A stretch of 64,000 bases of DNA from Corynebacterium nuruki S6-4 (lineage in GTDB: Bacteria; Actinomycetota; Actinomycetes; Mycobacteriales; Mycobacteriaceae): contig NZ_CP042429.1 of assembly GCF_007970465.1 (NCBI RefSeq), positions 1,364,001-1,428,000 on the forward strand, in the 5' to 3' direction. The position numbers were made by a program, and so were the translations under genes. Positions 34,045 through 42,734 of this stretch are shown here, one piece after another. Below the pieces are notes generated by a model. That model was given only the letters and a program-made list of their open reading frames with translations, searched no databases and was not told where the DNA came from. Each line of letters opens with the position of its first letter. The stretch's first letter is position 1.

Positions 34045-35703
34045 ATGCCACAGAACATCACATCAGAACACGACGAGGTCCGACGCGGAACCACGACAGG
34101 CCTCACCCATGACGCAGGACCACCCGACGTCCCGCCCGGGACCGACGACCACGCGCATCCGCGCACCCCCGGCCTCCTCGGCGTCATCGAACGCGTCGGC
34201 AACCTCCTGCCCAACCCCTTCTGGCTCTTCGTCTGCCTCGGCGGCGTGGTCCTCCTCCTCAGCTGGCTCGGCTCCCTCATCGGCATGACGGCCACCGACC
34301 CGCAGACCGGGGACAAGGTCGAGGTCGTCAACCTGCTCAGTGCCGACGGACTCACGGAGATCGTCACCGGGGCCGTCGACAACTTCACCGGCTTCCCGCC
34401 GCTGGGCGTGATCATCACCGTCATGCTCGGCGTCGCCGTCGCCGAACACGCCGGCCTGATCTCCGCCGCCGTACGCGCCGTCGTCGCCCGCACCGGCCCG
34501 AAGACCCTCACCTTCCTCGTCGCCCTCACCGCCGTCACCGGCTCCGTCGCCTCGGACGCCATCTTCGTCATCATGATCCCGCTGGGGGCCATGGCCTTCA
34601 ACGCCCTCGGCCGCTCCCCCGTCGTCGGTGCGATCGTCGCCTTCGCCGGTTCCGCCGCCGGCTTCGACGCCTCCCTCCTGCTCAACATCACCGACGTCCT
34701 GCTCTCCGGGATCTCGACCTCCGCCGCCCACATCGTGGATCCCGACTACGAGGTCAACCCGCTGTCGAACTACTACTTCGTCATCGCCTCGTCGATCGTG
34801 CTCGCACTGATCATCACCGTGGTCACCGAATTCTTCATGGACCGGAAGATCCACCAGATCGTCAACCACGCCGACGTCGACTACTCCTCCATCGCCTTCA
34901 CCGACGAGGACGGCAACCAGATCGAGGACCTGTCACTCAGCACCACCGAACGGCGCGGTCTCCGGCTCGCCGGCGTCGCCTTCGCCGTCTGTCTGGCCGG
35001 CTACTTCTCGCTGCTGTTCATCTCCGGGTCCCCGCTGCAGGGCGAGGGCGGCTCCGTCATGGACAGCCCCCTGATCACCAGCATCGCGGTCCCCATCGCC
35101 GTGATCTTCTTCATCCTCGGCGTGGTCTACGGCCTGGCCGTCGGTTCCGTCCGGAAGTCCACCGACATCCCCGACTTCATGATCCGCGGCCTGGAGACCA
35201 TGCTGCCGATCCTGGTGCTCTTCTTTGTCGTCTCCCAGTTCGTCGCCTGGTTCTCGGCGTCCAACATCGGTGTGTGGGTCTCCATCAAGGGCTCCGACAT
35301 GCTGCAGAGCTGGAACCTGCCGACCGTCGTCCTGCTCGGCGGCTTCGTGGTGATGGTCGGCGTGCTCAACATGCTCATCACCTCCGGGTCGGCGCAGTGG
35401 GCGTTGATGGCACCGATCGTCGTGCCGATGATGATGTATCTCGGCCTCTCCCCCGAGGTCACCCAGATGCTGTACCGCATCGGCGACTCGACCACCTCGA
35501 TCGTCACCCCGATGAACCCCTACTTCGCGATGGCCTTCGCCTTCGTGCTGCGCTACTACCGCAAGGCCGGACTCGGCACGGTCATGTCGATGACCATCCC
35601 CTACTGCCTCGCCCTGATGGTCGGCTGGTTCCTGTTCTTCGTCGCCTGGTGGGCGCTCGGGATCCCGCTGGGTCCGGGCGCACCGATGGAGTACCCGGGG
35701 TAG
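34045..35703 (+). CDS. AbgT-family transporter
   Basis: A 552-residue membrane protein of the AbgT family, whose members import p-aminobenzoyl-glutamate or export sulfonamide-type antimetabolites. A hydrophilic N terminus of about 45 residues precedes ERVGNLLPNPFWLF. Family segments GSVASDAIFVIMIPLGAMAF, AGFDASLLLNITDVLLSGISTSAA, LITSGSAQWALMAPIVVPM and IGDSTTSIVTPMNPYFAM are all present. About 12 hydrophobic segments are visible. A copy of its last codons recurs beyond rtcB. It stands between ftsE and prfB, which are normally adjacent, so it is an insertion into a conserved block. Confidence 0.88.
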   Translation: MPQNITSEHDEVRRGTTTGLTHDAGPPDVPPGTDDHAHPRTPGLLGVIERVGNLLPNPFWLFVCLGGVVLLLSWLGSLIGMTATDPQTGDKVEVVNLLSADGLTEIVTGAVDNFTGFPPLGVIITVMLGVAVAEHAGLISAAVRAVVARTGPKTLTFLVALTAVTGSVASDAIFVIMIPLGAMAFNALGRSPVVGAIVAFAGSAAGFDASLLLNITDVLLSGISTSAAHIVDPDYEVNPLSNYYFVIASSIVLALIITVVTEFFMDRKIHQIVNHADVDYSSIAFTDEDGNQIEDLSLSTTERRGLRLAGVAFAVCLAGYFSLLFISGSPLQGEGGSVMDSPLITSIAVPIAVIFFILGVVYGLAVGSVRKSTDIPDFMIRGLETMLPILVLFFVVSQFVAWFSASNIGVWVSIKGSDMLQSWNLPTVVLLGGFVVMVGVLNMLITSGSAQWALMAPIVVPMMMYLGLSPEVTQMLYRIGDSTTSIVTPMNPYFAMAFAFVLRYYRKAGLGTVMSMTIPYCLALMVGWFLFFVAWWALGIPLGPGAPMEYPG

Positions 35704-35709
35704 GACGCC
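35674..35709 (+). repeat. Transporter 3' end, direct repeat copy 1
   Basis: This 36-bp stretch covers the last codons (GAPMEYPG, stop) and 6 bp beyond. It recurs at 37506-37541 with two substitutions. Confidence 0.85.
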
Positions 35710-35734
35710 GCGTCCCGGCCGGGCGGCGGACTGA

Positions 35735-36934
35735 CTACGTCCCCTTGACGTTCATCACCTGCCGCAGCCGGTGCAGCACCTTCACCAGCGGCTCGGCGTC
35801 CGCCATGACGACGTCGATGTCCTTGTAGGCGTCCGGGATCTCGTCGACGAAAGCGACGCCGGGCCGGTGGACGATAGAACCCATCCGCTCCTCCAGGTCG
35901 TCGGCGGTGAATCGCTTACGGGCCTCCGTCCGGGAGAACCGGCGTCCTGCCCCGTGCGGGGCAGACCGCAGGCCGGGCGCGAAACCGCGCCCTTCCACGA
36001 CGTAGGACGCCGTGCCCATCGACCCCGGGATCAGCGCTTTCACACCCTCGTCCGCCTTCACGGCACCCTTCCGGGTGAGCCACACCGTCTTACCGTAGTG
36101 CTCCTCCTTCACGGTGTAGTTGTGGTGGCAGTTGATCCGTTCGGTCTCAGTGACCGGCTCCCCGATCCACTCACCGAGCAGGGTCGAGAACCGGTCCATC
36201 ATCTCCTCCCGGTTCAGCCATGCGAAACGCTGCGCCCAGGCGAGGTCCCGCAGGTAGGAGTCGAATTCCGGCGTCCCCTCCGGCAGGTACGCCAGATCCC
36301 GGTCCGGCAGCTCGATCCAGAACTTCCGCATCAGCTTCTGCGCGGTCCTGATGTGCTTCTGCGCGATCTTGTTGCCCACGCCCCGGGAGCCGGAGTGCAG
36401 GAACATCCACACGCGGTCCTCCTCGTCGAGGCTGAGCTCGATGAAGTGGTTGCCGCCGCCGAGGGAGCCCAGCTGCTGGCGCCACTTCGGCGAGTGCCCG
36501 AGGTCCACGCCGGTGCGTTCCGCCAGCTCGGAGAGCTCGCGGGTGTGTGCCTCCGCGGTACCGCCGAGGACCCGGCCGTTGTACCGGCCCGGGGACAGCG
36601 GGATGGTGCGCTCGATGGCGTCCCGCAGGTCGACGAGATCGTGGTCGACGAGGTCCGCCGCGGTGAACGACGTGCGGACGCCGATCATGCCGCAGCCGAT
36701 GTCCACACCGACGGCGGCCGGGATGACGGCCTTCTCGGTGCCGAAGACGGTGCCGACGGAGGAACCCTTGCCGAAGTGGGCGTCCGGCATGAGCGCGACG
36801 TGCGGGAAGATGAACGGCAGGCCGGCGAGCTGCCGGGCCTGACCGAGGACATTGTCGTCGACCTCGGACGCGAAGCAGAGCAGGTTGTGCTCCTTGAGCG
36901 TCACGCCCGGAATGCCGACGTTGTCAGTGGCCAT
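35735..36934 (-). CDS. rtcB: RtcB-family RNA ligase
   Basis: A 399-residue RNA-splicing ligase that joins 2',3'-cyclic phosphate or 3'-phosphate ends to 5'-OH ends using GTP and Mn. Metal-binding residues are visible: Asp78 and Cys81 in GVDIGCGM, Asn162-His163 in GGGNHFIE, and His180 in LHSGSRGVG. The guanylylated His lies in SAPHGAGRRF. It likely repairs tRNA or rRNA cut by toxins. AAAGG precedes the ATG at 36934. No archease or RtcA partner is visible. A TTAC-N5-GTAA palindrome lies upstream. The gene is flanked by 36-bp direct repeats. Confidence 0.94.
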   Translation of the reverse strand: MATDNVGIPGVTLKEHNLLCFASEVDDNVLGQARQLAGLPFIFPHVALMPDAHFGKGSSVGTVFGTEKAVIPAAVGVDIGCGMIGVRTSFTAADLVDHDLVDLRDAIERTIPLSPGRYNGRVLGGTAEAHTRELSELAERTGVDLGHSPKWRQQLGSLGGGNHFIELSLDEEDRVWMFLHSGSRGVGNKIAQKHIRTAQKLMRKFWIELPDRDLAYLPEGTPEFDSYLRDLAWAQRFAWLNREEMMDRFSTLLGEWIGEPVTETERINCHHNYTVKEEHYGKTVWLTRKGAVKADEGVKALIPGSMGTASYVVEGRGFAPGLRSAPHGAGRRFSRTEARKRFTADDLEERMGSIVHRPGVAFVDEIPDAYKDIDVVMADAEPLVKVLHRLRQVMNVKGT

Positions 36935-36952
36935 GATGGAACCTTTCTGCAG

Positions 36953-36965
36953 TTACCTGCAGTAA
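36953..36965. promoter_or_regulatory. Palindrome upstream of rtcB
   Basis: TTAC-CTGCA-GTAA is a short palindrome overlapping a direct repeat of CTGCAG, 19 bp upstream of the rtcB start. It could be an operator; the regulator is unknown. Confidence 0.4.
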
Positions 36966-37141
36966 AGGGGCGGGTTCATCGGGGACGCCGCGGGTACCTG
37001 TCCCCTGCCCTCAGACTGACCTGTGCGCCCCGGTGTGCGGGACCGTGGTCGGGTCAGGGGTGGACCACAAGATGATCCGGAGAAGGCAGGAGATGTTCCC
37101 GGGTGCGGCACCGACGCCCCACCCGGAAACGGATTGGAGAG

Positions 37142-37282
37142 TCAGATGCGGTGTGCGGGGCGCTCAGGCTGATAGCCGGCGCACGGCAGATCGGCACACA
37201 GCGTGGTGCCGGCGCGACCGGTCGACAGCTGCCGCTGCTGCGCATGGCGTAGCTGGCGCTGGAACACATGGCTGGTGTTCAT
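37142..37282 (-). CDS. Small protein of 46 residues upstream of rtcB
   Basis: A short reading frame beginning MNTSHVFQRQLRHAQQRQL and ending in ERPAHRI. GGAAGGAG stands 6 nt before the ATG, one of the best ribosome-binding sites in the window. The product is basic and Gln/His/Arg-rich with two cysteines (LCADLPC) that could bind metal or form a disulfide. I recognise no family. It is on the same strand as rtcB, about 208 bp upstream, so the two could share a transcript. The strong ribosome site is the main evidence. Confidence 0.6.
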   Translation of the reverse strand: MNTSHVFQRQLRHAQQRQLSTGRAGTTLCADLPCAGYQPERPAHRI

Positions 37283-37505
37283 GCCGGTCTCCTTCCGGGA
37301 AACTCACTGTGCACACGCTGCGGACGTCATTGCCGCGGCACTGTGCCTGACTCTTCGATGAATGACTGCCCGGGTCCCCGGTCGTACACACGGGAAAACC
37401 TGAGCCGGATGATCATGGCACACGGCCCCGCCCCCTGACAAGGGCCCCGGTGCGGTCCCCGACTCACGTCCGGCCCACGCCTGTCGCCAGGTTGACCGCC
37501 CTGGG

Positions 37506-37541
37506 CCGGGCGCGCCGATGGAGGACCCGGGGTAGGACGCC
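37506..37541 (+). repeat. Transporter 3'-end relic, direct repeat copy 2
   Basis: It matches 35674-35709 at 34 of 36 positions and still reads GAPMEDPG and a stop. One change is silent and one changes Tyr to Asp. Upstream similarity is lost within a few codons. It marks a duplication or recombination end beyond rtcB. Confidence 0.85.
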
Positions 37542-37549
37542 CCTGTCCT

Positions 37550-37606
37550 GAGTTGACCCGGATCTGCGCGATCCGCCGGACAGAATCGTCAGATCCGGGT
37601 CAACTC
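37550..37606. repeat. Intergenic palindrome, family D copy 2 (17-bp perfect arms)
   Basis: GAGTTGACCCGGATCTG (37550-37566) and its exact complement (37590-37606) surround a 23-nt loop. It lies 40 bp beyond the prfB stop and may act in transcript termination. It is related to 5741-5809. Confidence 0.85.
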
Positions 37607-37645
37607 GGAACACCGCCCCGGTGGTAGAGGTGCCCCGAGGGACCC

Positions 37646-38770
37646 CTACGCGCCCTCCCCCTGCTGCTGCGCCATACGCCAACGGATACCGGCCTCGAGG
37701 AACCCGTCGATGTCCCCGTCGAGCACCTTCTGCGGATCGTTGACCTCGTAGTTCGTCCGAAGGTCCTTGACCATCTGGTACGGATGCAGCACGTAGGACC
37801 GCATCTGGTTGCCCCAGGAGTTCGAGCCGTCGCCACGCAGGGCGTCCATCTCCGCGGCCTCCTCCTGGCGCTTGCGCTCCAGCAGCTTCGCGGCGAGGAC
37901 GCGCATGGCGGACGCCTTGTTCTGGATCTGCGACTTCTCGTTCTGGCAGGTCACCACGATGCCGGTCGGGATGTGCGTCAGCCGCACCGCCGAGTCGGTC
38001 GTGTTCACCGACTGACCGCCGGGGCCGGAGGAACGGTAGACGTCCACCCGCACCTCGTTCTCGTCGATGTCGACATGGTCGGACTGCTCCACCACCGGCA
38101 GCACCTCGACCTCGGCGAAGGAGGTCTGGCGCCGGCCCTGGTTGTCGAACGGGCTGATGCGCACCAGCCGGTGCGTCCCCTGCTCCACCGAGAGGGTGCC
38201 GTACATGTAGTCGCCGTGGACGACGAAGGTCGCGGACTTGATGCCCGCCTCCTCCGCGTAGGAGATGTCGTAGACCTCGACCTTGTGGCCGTGCTTCTCC
38301 GCCCAGCGGGTGTACATGCGCATGAGCATCTCGGCCCAGTCCGCGGCGTCCACACCACCGGCGGCCGACCGGATGTTCACCACGGCCTCGCGGTCGTCGT
38401 ACTCACCGGAGAGCATGGTGGTGACCTCCAGCGAGTCGACCGCCTCCTTCAGCTCCGCGAGTTCGGCGTCCGCCAGTTCCTTCGCCTCGGCGGCGTCCTC
38501 CCCCTCGGACTCCTCCGCCATCTCGTACATCACCGGCAGGTCGTCGAGCCGGGAGCGCAGCCCGCGCACCTTCTTCAGCCGGCCCTGCACATGGCTGAGC
38601 TTGCTGGTGACCTGCTGGGCGTGGTCCGGGTCGTCCCACAGGGACGGGTCGGAGGCCTGCGCCTCGAGCTCCCGGACCTGCGCGTCCAGTTCGTCCAGGT
38701 CGAGCACCTTCTCGATGGTGGTGAGGGTGCTGTCGATGTCGTCGATCGCTGCGGTCACGTCCGGTTGCAT
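37646..38770 (-). CDS. prfB: Peptide chain release factor 2
   Basis: A 374-residue class I release factor recognising UGA and UAA. The codon-reading SPF motif ([14 protein letters not shown]) and the catalytic GGQ ([17 protein letters not shown]) are intact. The frame is continuous: there is no in-frame UGA with a frameshift site near the N terminus, unlike E. coli prfB. A TAGACT -10 lies 8 nt before the ATG, so the mRNA is probably leaderless. It is the first gene of the prfB-ftsEX-smpB group but is separated here by inserted genes. Confidence 0.97.
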   Translation of the reverse strand: MQPDVTAAIDDIDSTLTTIEKVLDLDELDAQVRELEAQASDPSLWDDPDHAQQVTSKLSHVQGRLKKVRGLRSRLDDLPVMYEMAEESEGEDAAEAKELADAELAELKEAVDSLEVTTMLSGEYDDREAVVNIRSAAGGVDAADWAEMLMRMYTRWAEKHGHKVEVYDISYAEEAGIKSATFVVHGDYMYGTLSVEQGTHRLVRISPFDNQGRRQTSFAEVEVLPVVEQSDHVDIDENEVRVDVYRSSGPGGQSVNTTDSAVRLTHIPTGIVVTCQNEKSQIQNKASAMRVLAAKLLERKRQEEAAEMDALRGDGSNSWGNQMRSYVLHPYQMVKDLRTNYEVNDPQKVLDGDIDGFLEAGIRWRMAQQQGEGA

Positions 38771-38778
38771 GGTCCCCG

Positions 38779-38784
38779 AGTCTA
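38779..38784 (-). promoter_or_regulatory. -10 box of leaderless prfB
   Basis: TAGACT on the minus strand lies 8 nt before the ATG, and no ribosome site is present. Confidence 0.55.
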
Positions 38785-38833
38785 CTCACCCCACTGCTGC
38801 GATCCGTCGGCACGGGCGGCACAATAGAAGACC

Positions 38834-39691
38834 ATGAGTTCCCCGCTCCCCGCCGAAGCACTCCAGGCCATCACCAAGACCTTCATCATCGCCCACGACG
38901 GCGACAATGACGCCGCCCTCGCGCAGGCCCTCGTCTACAACGCCGGACGCCTCGCCTGGCGGATGCGGGAGGCGGGCCTGACCACCGAGTACAAGACCTC
39001 CGTCTCCGACGTCGTCACCGCCGCGGACACCGCCGCCGAGGAGTTCGTCGCCACCGCCCTGCGCACGCTGCGTCCCGATGACGGTCTGCTCGGCGAGGAG
39101 GGCACCGCCCACCCCTCCCTGTCCGGACGCACCTGGGTCATCGACCCGGTCGACGGCACCTACAACTTCACCACCGGCTCCGACTACTGGTGCTCGGCCC
39201 TCGCCCTCGTCGAGGGGGACCCGGACGCCCCGGATGTCCTCCACTTCGGCGCCGTGCACCGCCCGGCGATGGGCTACACCTGGTTCGGCGGGGCTGATCT
39301 GGCGACCAGCATCGACAACCGGGAGGTCGCCCGGCTCGACAGCCCGGACTACAACGTCACCCCGGAGCAGACCTGCCTTGCCGGCTACCTCCACCCCACC
39401 GACATCGCCGACCCCACCGTCGCCGCGGCCTACACCGCGGTCGTCCGGGAGTTCGCGACGGTGCGCTGGATGGGCTCCGCCTCCGTCGACCTCGGCACCG
39501 TCGCCCAGGGCAACATCGGCTGCTGGATGCAGCACAGTCTGCCCGCCTGGGACCTGCTGCCCGGCCGCGGTCTCGTCGAGGGGGCCGGCGGGAAGGTCGT
39601 GCAGGTCACGGCCACCGGGAAGCGGTGGACCATCGCCGGGGCACCGGCGAGCGTGGACCGCGCGGCGGAGATCCTCGGCGCGATCGACTGA
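38834..39691 (+). CDS. Inositol monophosphatase-family protein
   Basis: A 285-residue Mg-dependent phosphatase of the IMPase/FIG superfamily. Metal-binding motifs are GEEG, DPVDGTYNF and the late W-D motif AWDLLPGRGLVEGAGG. It is divergent from prfB with a 63-bp gap. In corynebacteria a gene of this family sits between hisN and prfB, and this is probably its counterpart. Substrates may be inositol phosphate or histidinol phosphate; the sequence does not decide. CACAAT lies 8 nt upstream of the ATG and could be a weak -10 for a leaderless mRNA. Confidence 0.85.
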   Translation: MSSPLPAEALQAITKTFIIAHDGDNDAALAQALVYNAGRLAWRMREAGLTTEYKTSVSDVVTAADTAAEEFVATALRTLRPDDGLLGEEGTAHPSLSGRTWVIDPVDGTYNFTTGSDYWCSALALVEGDPDAPDVLHFGAVHRPAMGYTWFGGADLATSIDNREVARLDSPDYNVTPEQTCLAGYLHPTDIADPTVAAAYTAVVREFATVRWMGSASVDLGTVAQGNIGCWMQHSLPAWDLLPGRGLVEGAGGKVVQVTATGKRWTIAGAPASVDRAAEILGAID

Positions 39692-39697
39692 CCGGAC

Positions 39698-42229
39698 TCA
39701 GCGCCGGAACAGTCCCCTCCCCCGGCGCGCCGCGTTCTTCGCCATCCGCCGGAACCCGGGCAGTGCCGCCCGGTCCCGGTCGTCGTCGAGCAGTGGTTCC
39801 AGCAGGCCGTACACCTCCCGGACCAGGTCGTGGTCGCGGCAGGTGAGGAAGCCGGCCGGCTCGGCGGCGAGGTCGACCAGGGCGCCGACCATGTCCGGAC
39901 CACCCTCATCGACCTCGTACAACCGTGCCGCCAGGTACATCTCCGTGGCCGCGGTCGCCGCCGGCAGGTCCTCCGCCCGGAGCGTGTCACGGAGGAACAG
40001 GCGGACTTCCTCGGCGAGGATGCCGCCGCTGCCGGTGGTCAGGTCATCCTCGGACTCCGCGAGGGCGGGCAGGATGCCGGACGCCTCGGCGACGGCCTCC
40101 CGCGCCCCCGTCAGGTCATGGCCGTGGTCCGCGCGCCAGTGGTCGGCCTGTGCGGCGAACCGGTCCGCCGCCGCGGCGAAGGCACGGACCGGCGGCGTCG
40201 CGGCGTCCAGTACCGTGCCGGCGCGGGCGACGAGGGCGTCCCGTCGGGTGAGCAGCCGGCTGTCGGTCCCGGCGGGGATGACGGCGAGTTCGCGCCGCAC
40301 CCGGTAGGTCAGCACGTGGAGCTGTCCGCCCGGTACCGGGTCGCTGAGCCAGGCGGCGAACACCGCGGCGGCGTGCACCATCGCCGCCGCGTCCCCGACC
40401 TGCCGGGCCTCGTCGATGACGTCGGGGGCGGTGGCGAGGATCAGCCGGCGCCAGTCGGTCTCCTCCCACTCCTCGAGCTGTTCGGCCTGCACGAGGAGGT
40501 CCAGCGCCCGGACCATCTCCGCGACCCGGTCGGGCCCCGGCGGCATGGTCGCGGCGCGTTCCCCGGTCAGGTGGGCGCGGTAGCAGACGGCGTAGTCGGC
40601 GTCGTTGCCGTCGAGGGCCGCGGCGAGGTCGGCCATCGCCCGGTCACATTCGGCCGGGTCAGGGGTGGTGTGGGCGAGTTCCCACAGTGCGATGACGCGC
40701 GCCCGCACGCAGCGTGGGGAGGTCAGCCCGGTGGTGTCGGTGAGCACCTGCCGGGTCCACCGGTCGGACTCCGCCTGCTCACCGCGGCGACTGAGGCCGC
40801 CGATCATCCGTCGGGCGAAGATCACCGACTGCTCCCGGACGATCTCCACCGGGTCGTGGACACCCCGGGTGTACATCTCGGCACAGGCGGTCAGCGCCGC
40901 GTGGAACTCCCGGTCGTCGGCGGCGAGGACGCCGGTGAACGCCCAGCCGCCGACCTCGCCGGCGAGCGCCTGCGCCCGGTCGCGGAAGTCTCCGCCGTAC
41001 AGACCGGCCGGGACGCCGCGGGGTGCGCCGGGCAGCACCGACGGCGACGGCTGCGCCGGGGGTGCGGTGGCGGGGTCGGTGGGGTCGGTGGGGCCGGTGG
41101 GGTCGGTGGTCTGCTCAGCGAGGTTGCGCACCACGTCGTCGACCGAGGAGGCCACGGTGAGGTCGAGCATGTCCCGCTGCTGCGCCGCCGTGCCCCACTG
41201 ACGCAGGGACTGCGACACCCGCTCCGGCGGCGTGCCGGTGGCGAGCAGCAGATTCCCGCACTCGGCGAGCGTGGCGTTCACCCCGTCGTAGCCGAGGCGG
41301 CCGACGAGGTCGAGGACCACGGTGTCGGCGACGTCGACCCAGCGGCCGGCCTCGTCATCGGTGCACAGGTCGTCGTTGCGGAGGTAGGCCAGGGCCAGCC
41401 GGAGGCGCACGGCATCAGTGGCGTCAGTGGCGTCAGTGGCGTCGGTGGCGTCGGTGGCGTCGGCGGCCTCACTGCCTGCCCCCTCGGCCGCGAGATCCAG
41501 GAGCATCTCGGCCTGCCGCCGGGTCCGGTCGGCACGCTCCCAACGGTGGTCCGCCCCGACGACGGCCGCCGCGAACCCTGCCACGAGCCGGGCGAGGTCC
41601 GCCGGGCAGTCCCCGCCGCCGACCGTGGTCCAGGTGATGAGGTGTCCGACCTCCTCCTGCCACACGTCGGGGCGTCCGGCCTCGGCGGTCCGGCGGGCCA
41701 GCGCGCCGAACGCCCACCCGGTCCACCGCCGCGGGGCGGCGTGCCGCATCCCGTCGACCGCGGCCCGCAACGACCGGCGGGACGCCGCGGAGAGCGGCTC
41801 CAGCGCGTGGGCGGCCCGCAGCGCGGCGGCTGCGGCGTCCAGTGCCCCGGTGAGCGCCGGCCCGGTACCGGACGGGACGGACGCGGTGAGTGTGGCGAGC
41901 TCGTCGGCCGCCGACACGACGTCGAGCGACGGCCGGGGCAGGGAGCCCTCCTGTGCACGGTTCCGGTTCCACGCCTCGTTGACGTGGTCGAGCAGCTGGA
42001 TGTGGCCGAGGAGCAGGGCGACAGCCGTCCAGGCGTCCTCCGGGGCGGGGAACCGGACCTCGGAGACGGCGCGCTGGTCCTTGTCCGGGTCGGCGGTGTC
42101 GGCCAGCCAGTCGACGACGGAGTCGCCACCGGCCCCGGCAGCCCTGACGGCGGCGAGGGCGTCCGGCAGCCGCGCGGGGTCGACGGGGAGGGCGAGCCAG
42201 GCGAGAAGGGCTTCCGGGGTGACAGTCAC
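39698..42229 (-). CDS. Large uncharacterised protein (843 residues)
   Basis: A soluble, mostly helical, acidic protein with no signal peptide or membrane segment. I recognise no domain. The pattern of short Ala/Leu-rich helices with W and D/E spacing resembles an alpha-solenoid. Two low-complexity linkers interrupt it: repeated ATD units encoded by a 9-bp minisatellite near residue 260, and PTDP/PTGP repeats near residue 375. It ends in a basic RRMAKNAARRGRGLFRR tail. The GTG at 42229 has a TAAGAT -10 only 6 nt upstream, so it is leaderless. It is inserted between the IMPase gene and hisN. Its function is unknown. Confidence 0.75.
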   Translation of the reverse strand: MTVTPEALLAWLALPVDPARLPDALAAVRAAGAGGDSVVDWLADTADPDKDQRAVSEVRFPAPEDAWTAVALLLGHIQLLDHVNEAWNRNRAQEGSLPRPSLDVVSAADELATLTASVPSGTGPALTGALDAAAAALRAAHALEPLSAASRRSLRAAVDGMRHAAPRRWTGWAFGALARRTAEAGRPDVWQEEVGHLITWTTVGGGDCPADLARLVAGFAAAVVGADHRWERADRTRRQAEMLLDLAAEGAGSEAADATDATDATDATDATDAVRLRLALAYLRNDDLCTDDEAGRWVDVADTVVLDLVGRLGYDGVNATLAECGNLLLATGTPPERVSQSLRQWGTAAQQRDMLDLTVASSVDDVVRNLAEQTTDPTGPTDPTDPATAPPAQPSPSVLPGAPRGVPAGLYGGDFRDRAQALAGEVGGWAFTGVLAADDREFHAALTACAEMYTRGVHDPVEIVREQSVIFARRMIGGLSRRGEQAESDRWTRQVLTDTTGLTSPRCVRARVIALWELAHTTPDPAECDRAMADLAAALDGNDADYAVCYRAHLTGERAATMPPGPDRVAEMVRALDLLVQAEQLEEWEETDWRRLILATAPDVIDEARQVGDAAAMVHAAAVFAAWLSDPVPGGQLHVLTYRVRRELAVIPAGTDSRLLTRRDALVARAGTVLDAATPPVRAFAAAADRFAAQADHWRADHGHDLTGAREAVAEASGILPALAESEDDLTTGSGGILAEEVRLFLRDTLRAEDLPAATAATEMYLAARLYEVDEGGPDMVGALVDLAAEPAGFLTCRDHDLVREVYGLLEPLLDDDRDRAALPGFRRMAKNAARRGRGLFRR
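41412..41465. repeat. 9-bp minisatellite inside the 843-residue gene
   Basis: There are six units of the GCGTCAGTG/GCGTCGGTG type in frame, coding for repeated Ala-Thr-Asp. A related GGGTCGGTG array lies at about 41069-41106 in the same gene. Confidence 0.9.
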
Positions 42230-42235
42230 ACAATG

Positions 42236-42241
42236 ATCTTA
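42236..42241 (-). promoter_or_regulatory. -10 box of the leaderless 843-residue gene
   Basis: TAAGAT on the minus strand lies 6 nt before the GTG start. It is divergent from the TATACT -10 at about 42246-42251 that serves the small membrane protein. Confidence 0.55.
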
Positions 42242-42293
42242 TGCGGTTATACTCATCCCGTTTCTTTTTCCCGCACAGAAAGCGAGTCTCTCC

Positions 42294-42683
42294 ATGAGCG
42301 ATACCCCGGACAGTCCCGATCTGACCTTCGGCGAGGGTGCCGCAGCCCCGGCCGCCACCGGCTCCACCACCTCCACCACCACCTCCACCGCCGAGGAGGG
42401 CAAGCGCGGTGCCCGGATCCTCGCATCCGTCGGCGCCGTCCTCACCGTCATCAGCCTCATCGTCATGTTCACCGCCGGCAGTGACGCGACCGTCGGCTGG
42501 CGCCACTCCGAGTTCAGCACCTGGATCCTGCTCGTCCCCTCCCTGGTCGGCCTGTTCGGCGGCCTCTACGGCATGGTCTCCGCGCGCGCCCACGAGGAGA
42601 AGAACGCCTACAAGAGCTTCCTCACCGCATCGGTGGTCATCACCGTCGCCGTCGTCGTCATGGCCGTCAAGGCCTACTCCTGA
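42294..42683 (+). CDS. Small membrane protein
   Basis: A 129-residue protein. An acidic, Ser/Thr/Ala-rich N terminus of about 38 residues precedes three hydrophobic segments (about 43-62, 76-96 and 108-127), with RAHEEKNAYKS between the last two. No enzymatic motif is visible; it resembles accessory membrane proteins found near hisN in corynebacteria. Promoter TATACT lies about 43 nt upstream of the ATG. The gene ends 51 nt before hisN. Confidence 0.7.
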   Translation: MSDTPDSPDLTFGEGAAAPAATGSTTSTTTSTAEEGKRGARILASVGAVLTVISLIVMFTAGSDATVGWRHSEFSTWILLVPSLVGLFGGLYGMVSARAHEEKNAYKSFLTASVVITVAVVVMAVKAYS

Positions 42684-42721
42684 CAGCTGTACCCTCCGCT
42701 GCGCTGCCGGGACCGCCCGCC

Positions 42722-42727
42722 TATCCT
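42722..42727 (+). promoter_or_regulatory. -10 box of leaderless hisN
   Basis: TATCCT lies 7 nt before the ATG at 42735, and no ribosome site is present. Confidence 0.55.
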
Positions 42728-42734
42728 GGGGACC

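Larger units (their letters stand above)
37283..37645. other. 363-bp gap between small protein and prfB
   Basis: It holds the leader of the 46-residue gene, a half copy of the family C arm (GGTTGACCGCC near 37490), the transporter 3'-end relic at 37506-37541 and the family D palindrome at 37550-37606. No further gene is seen. Confidence 0.6.

Noticed and set aside
37033..37350. Plus-strand frame of 105 codons in the rtcB-prfB gap
   Set aside because: It has no ribosome site and is antisense to the better supported 46-residue gene at 37142-37282.
37646..38770. Programmed frameshift in prfB
   Set aside because: The frame is continuous from start to stop; no in-frame TGA with a slippery site occurs near the N terminus.
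39830..42484. 884-codon plus-strand frame opposite the 843-residue gene
   Set aside because: Antisense composition; the minus-strand frame has a start with a -10 box and protein-like sequence.
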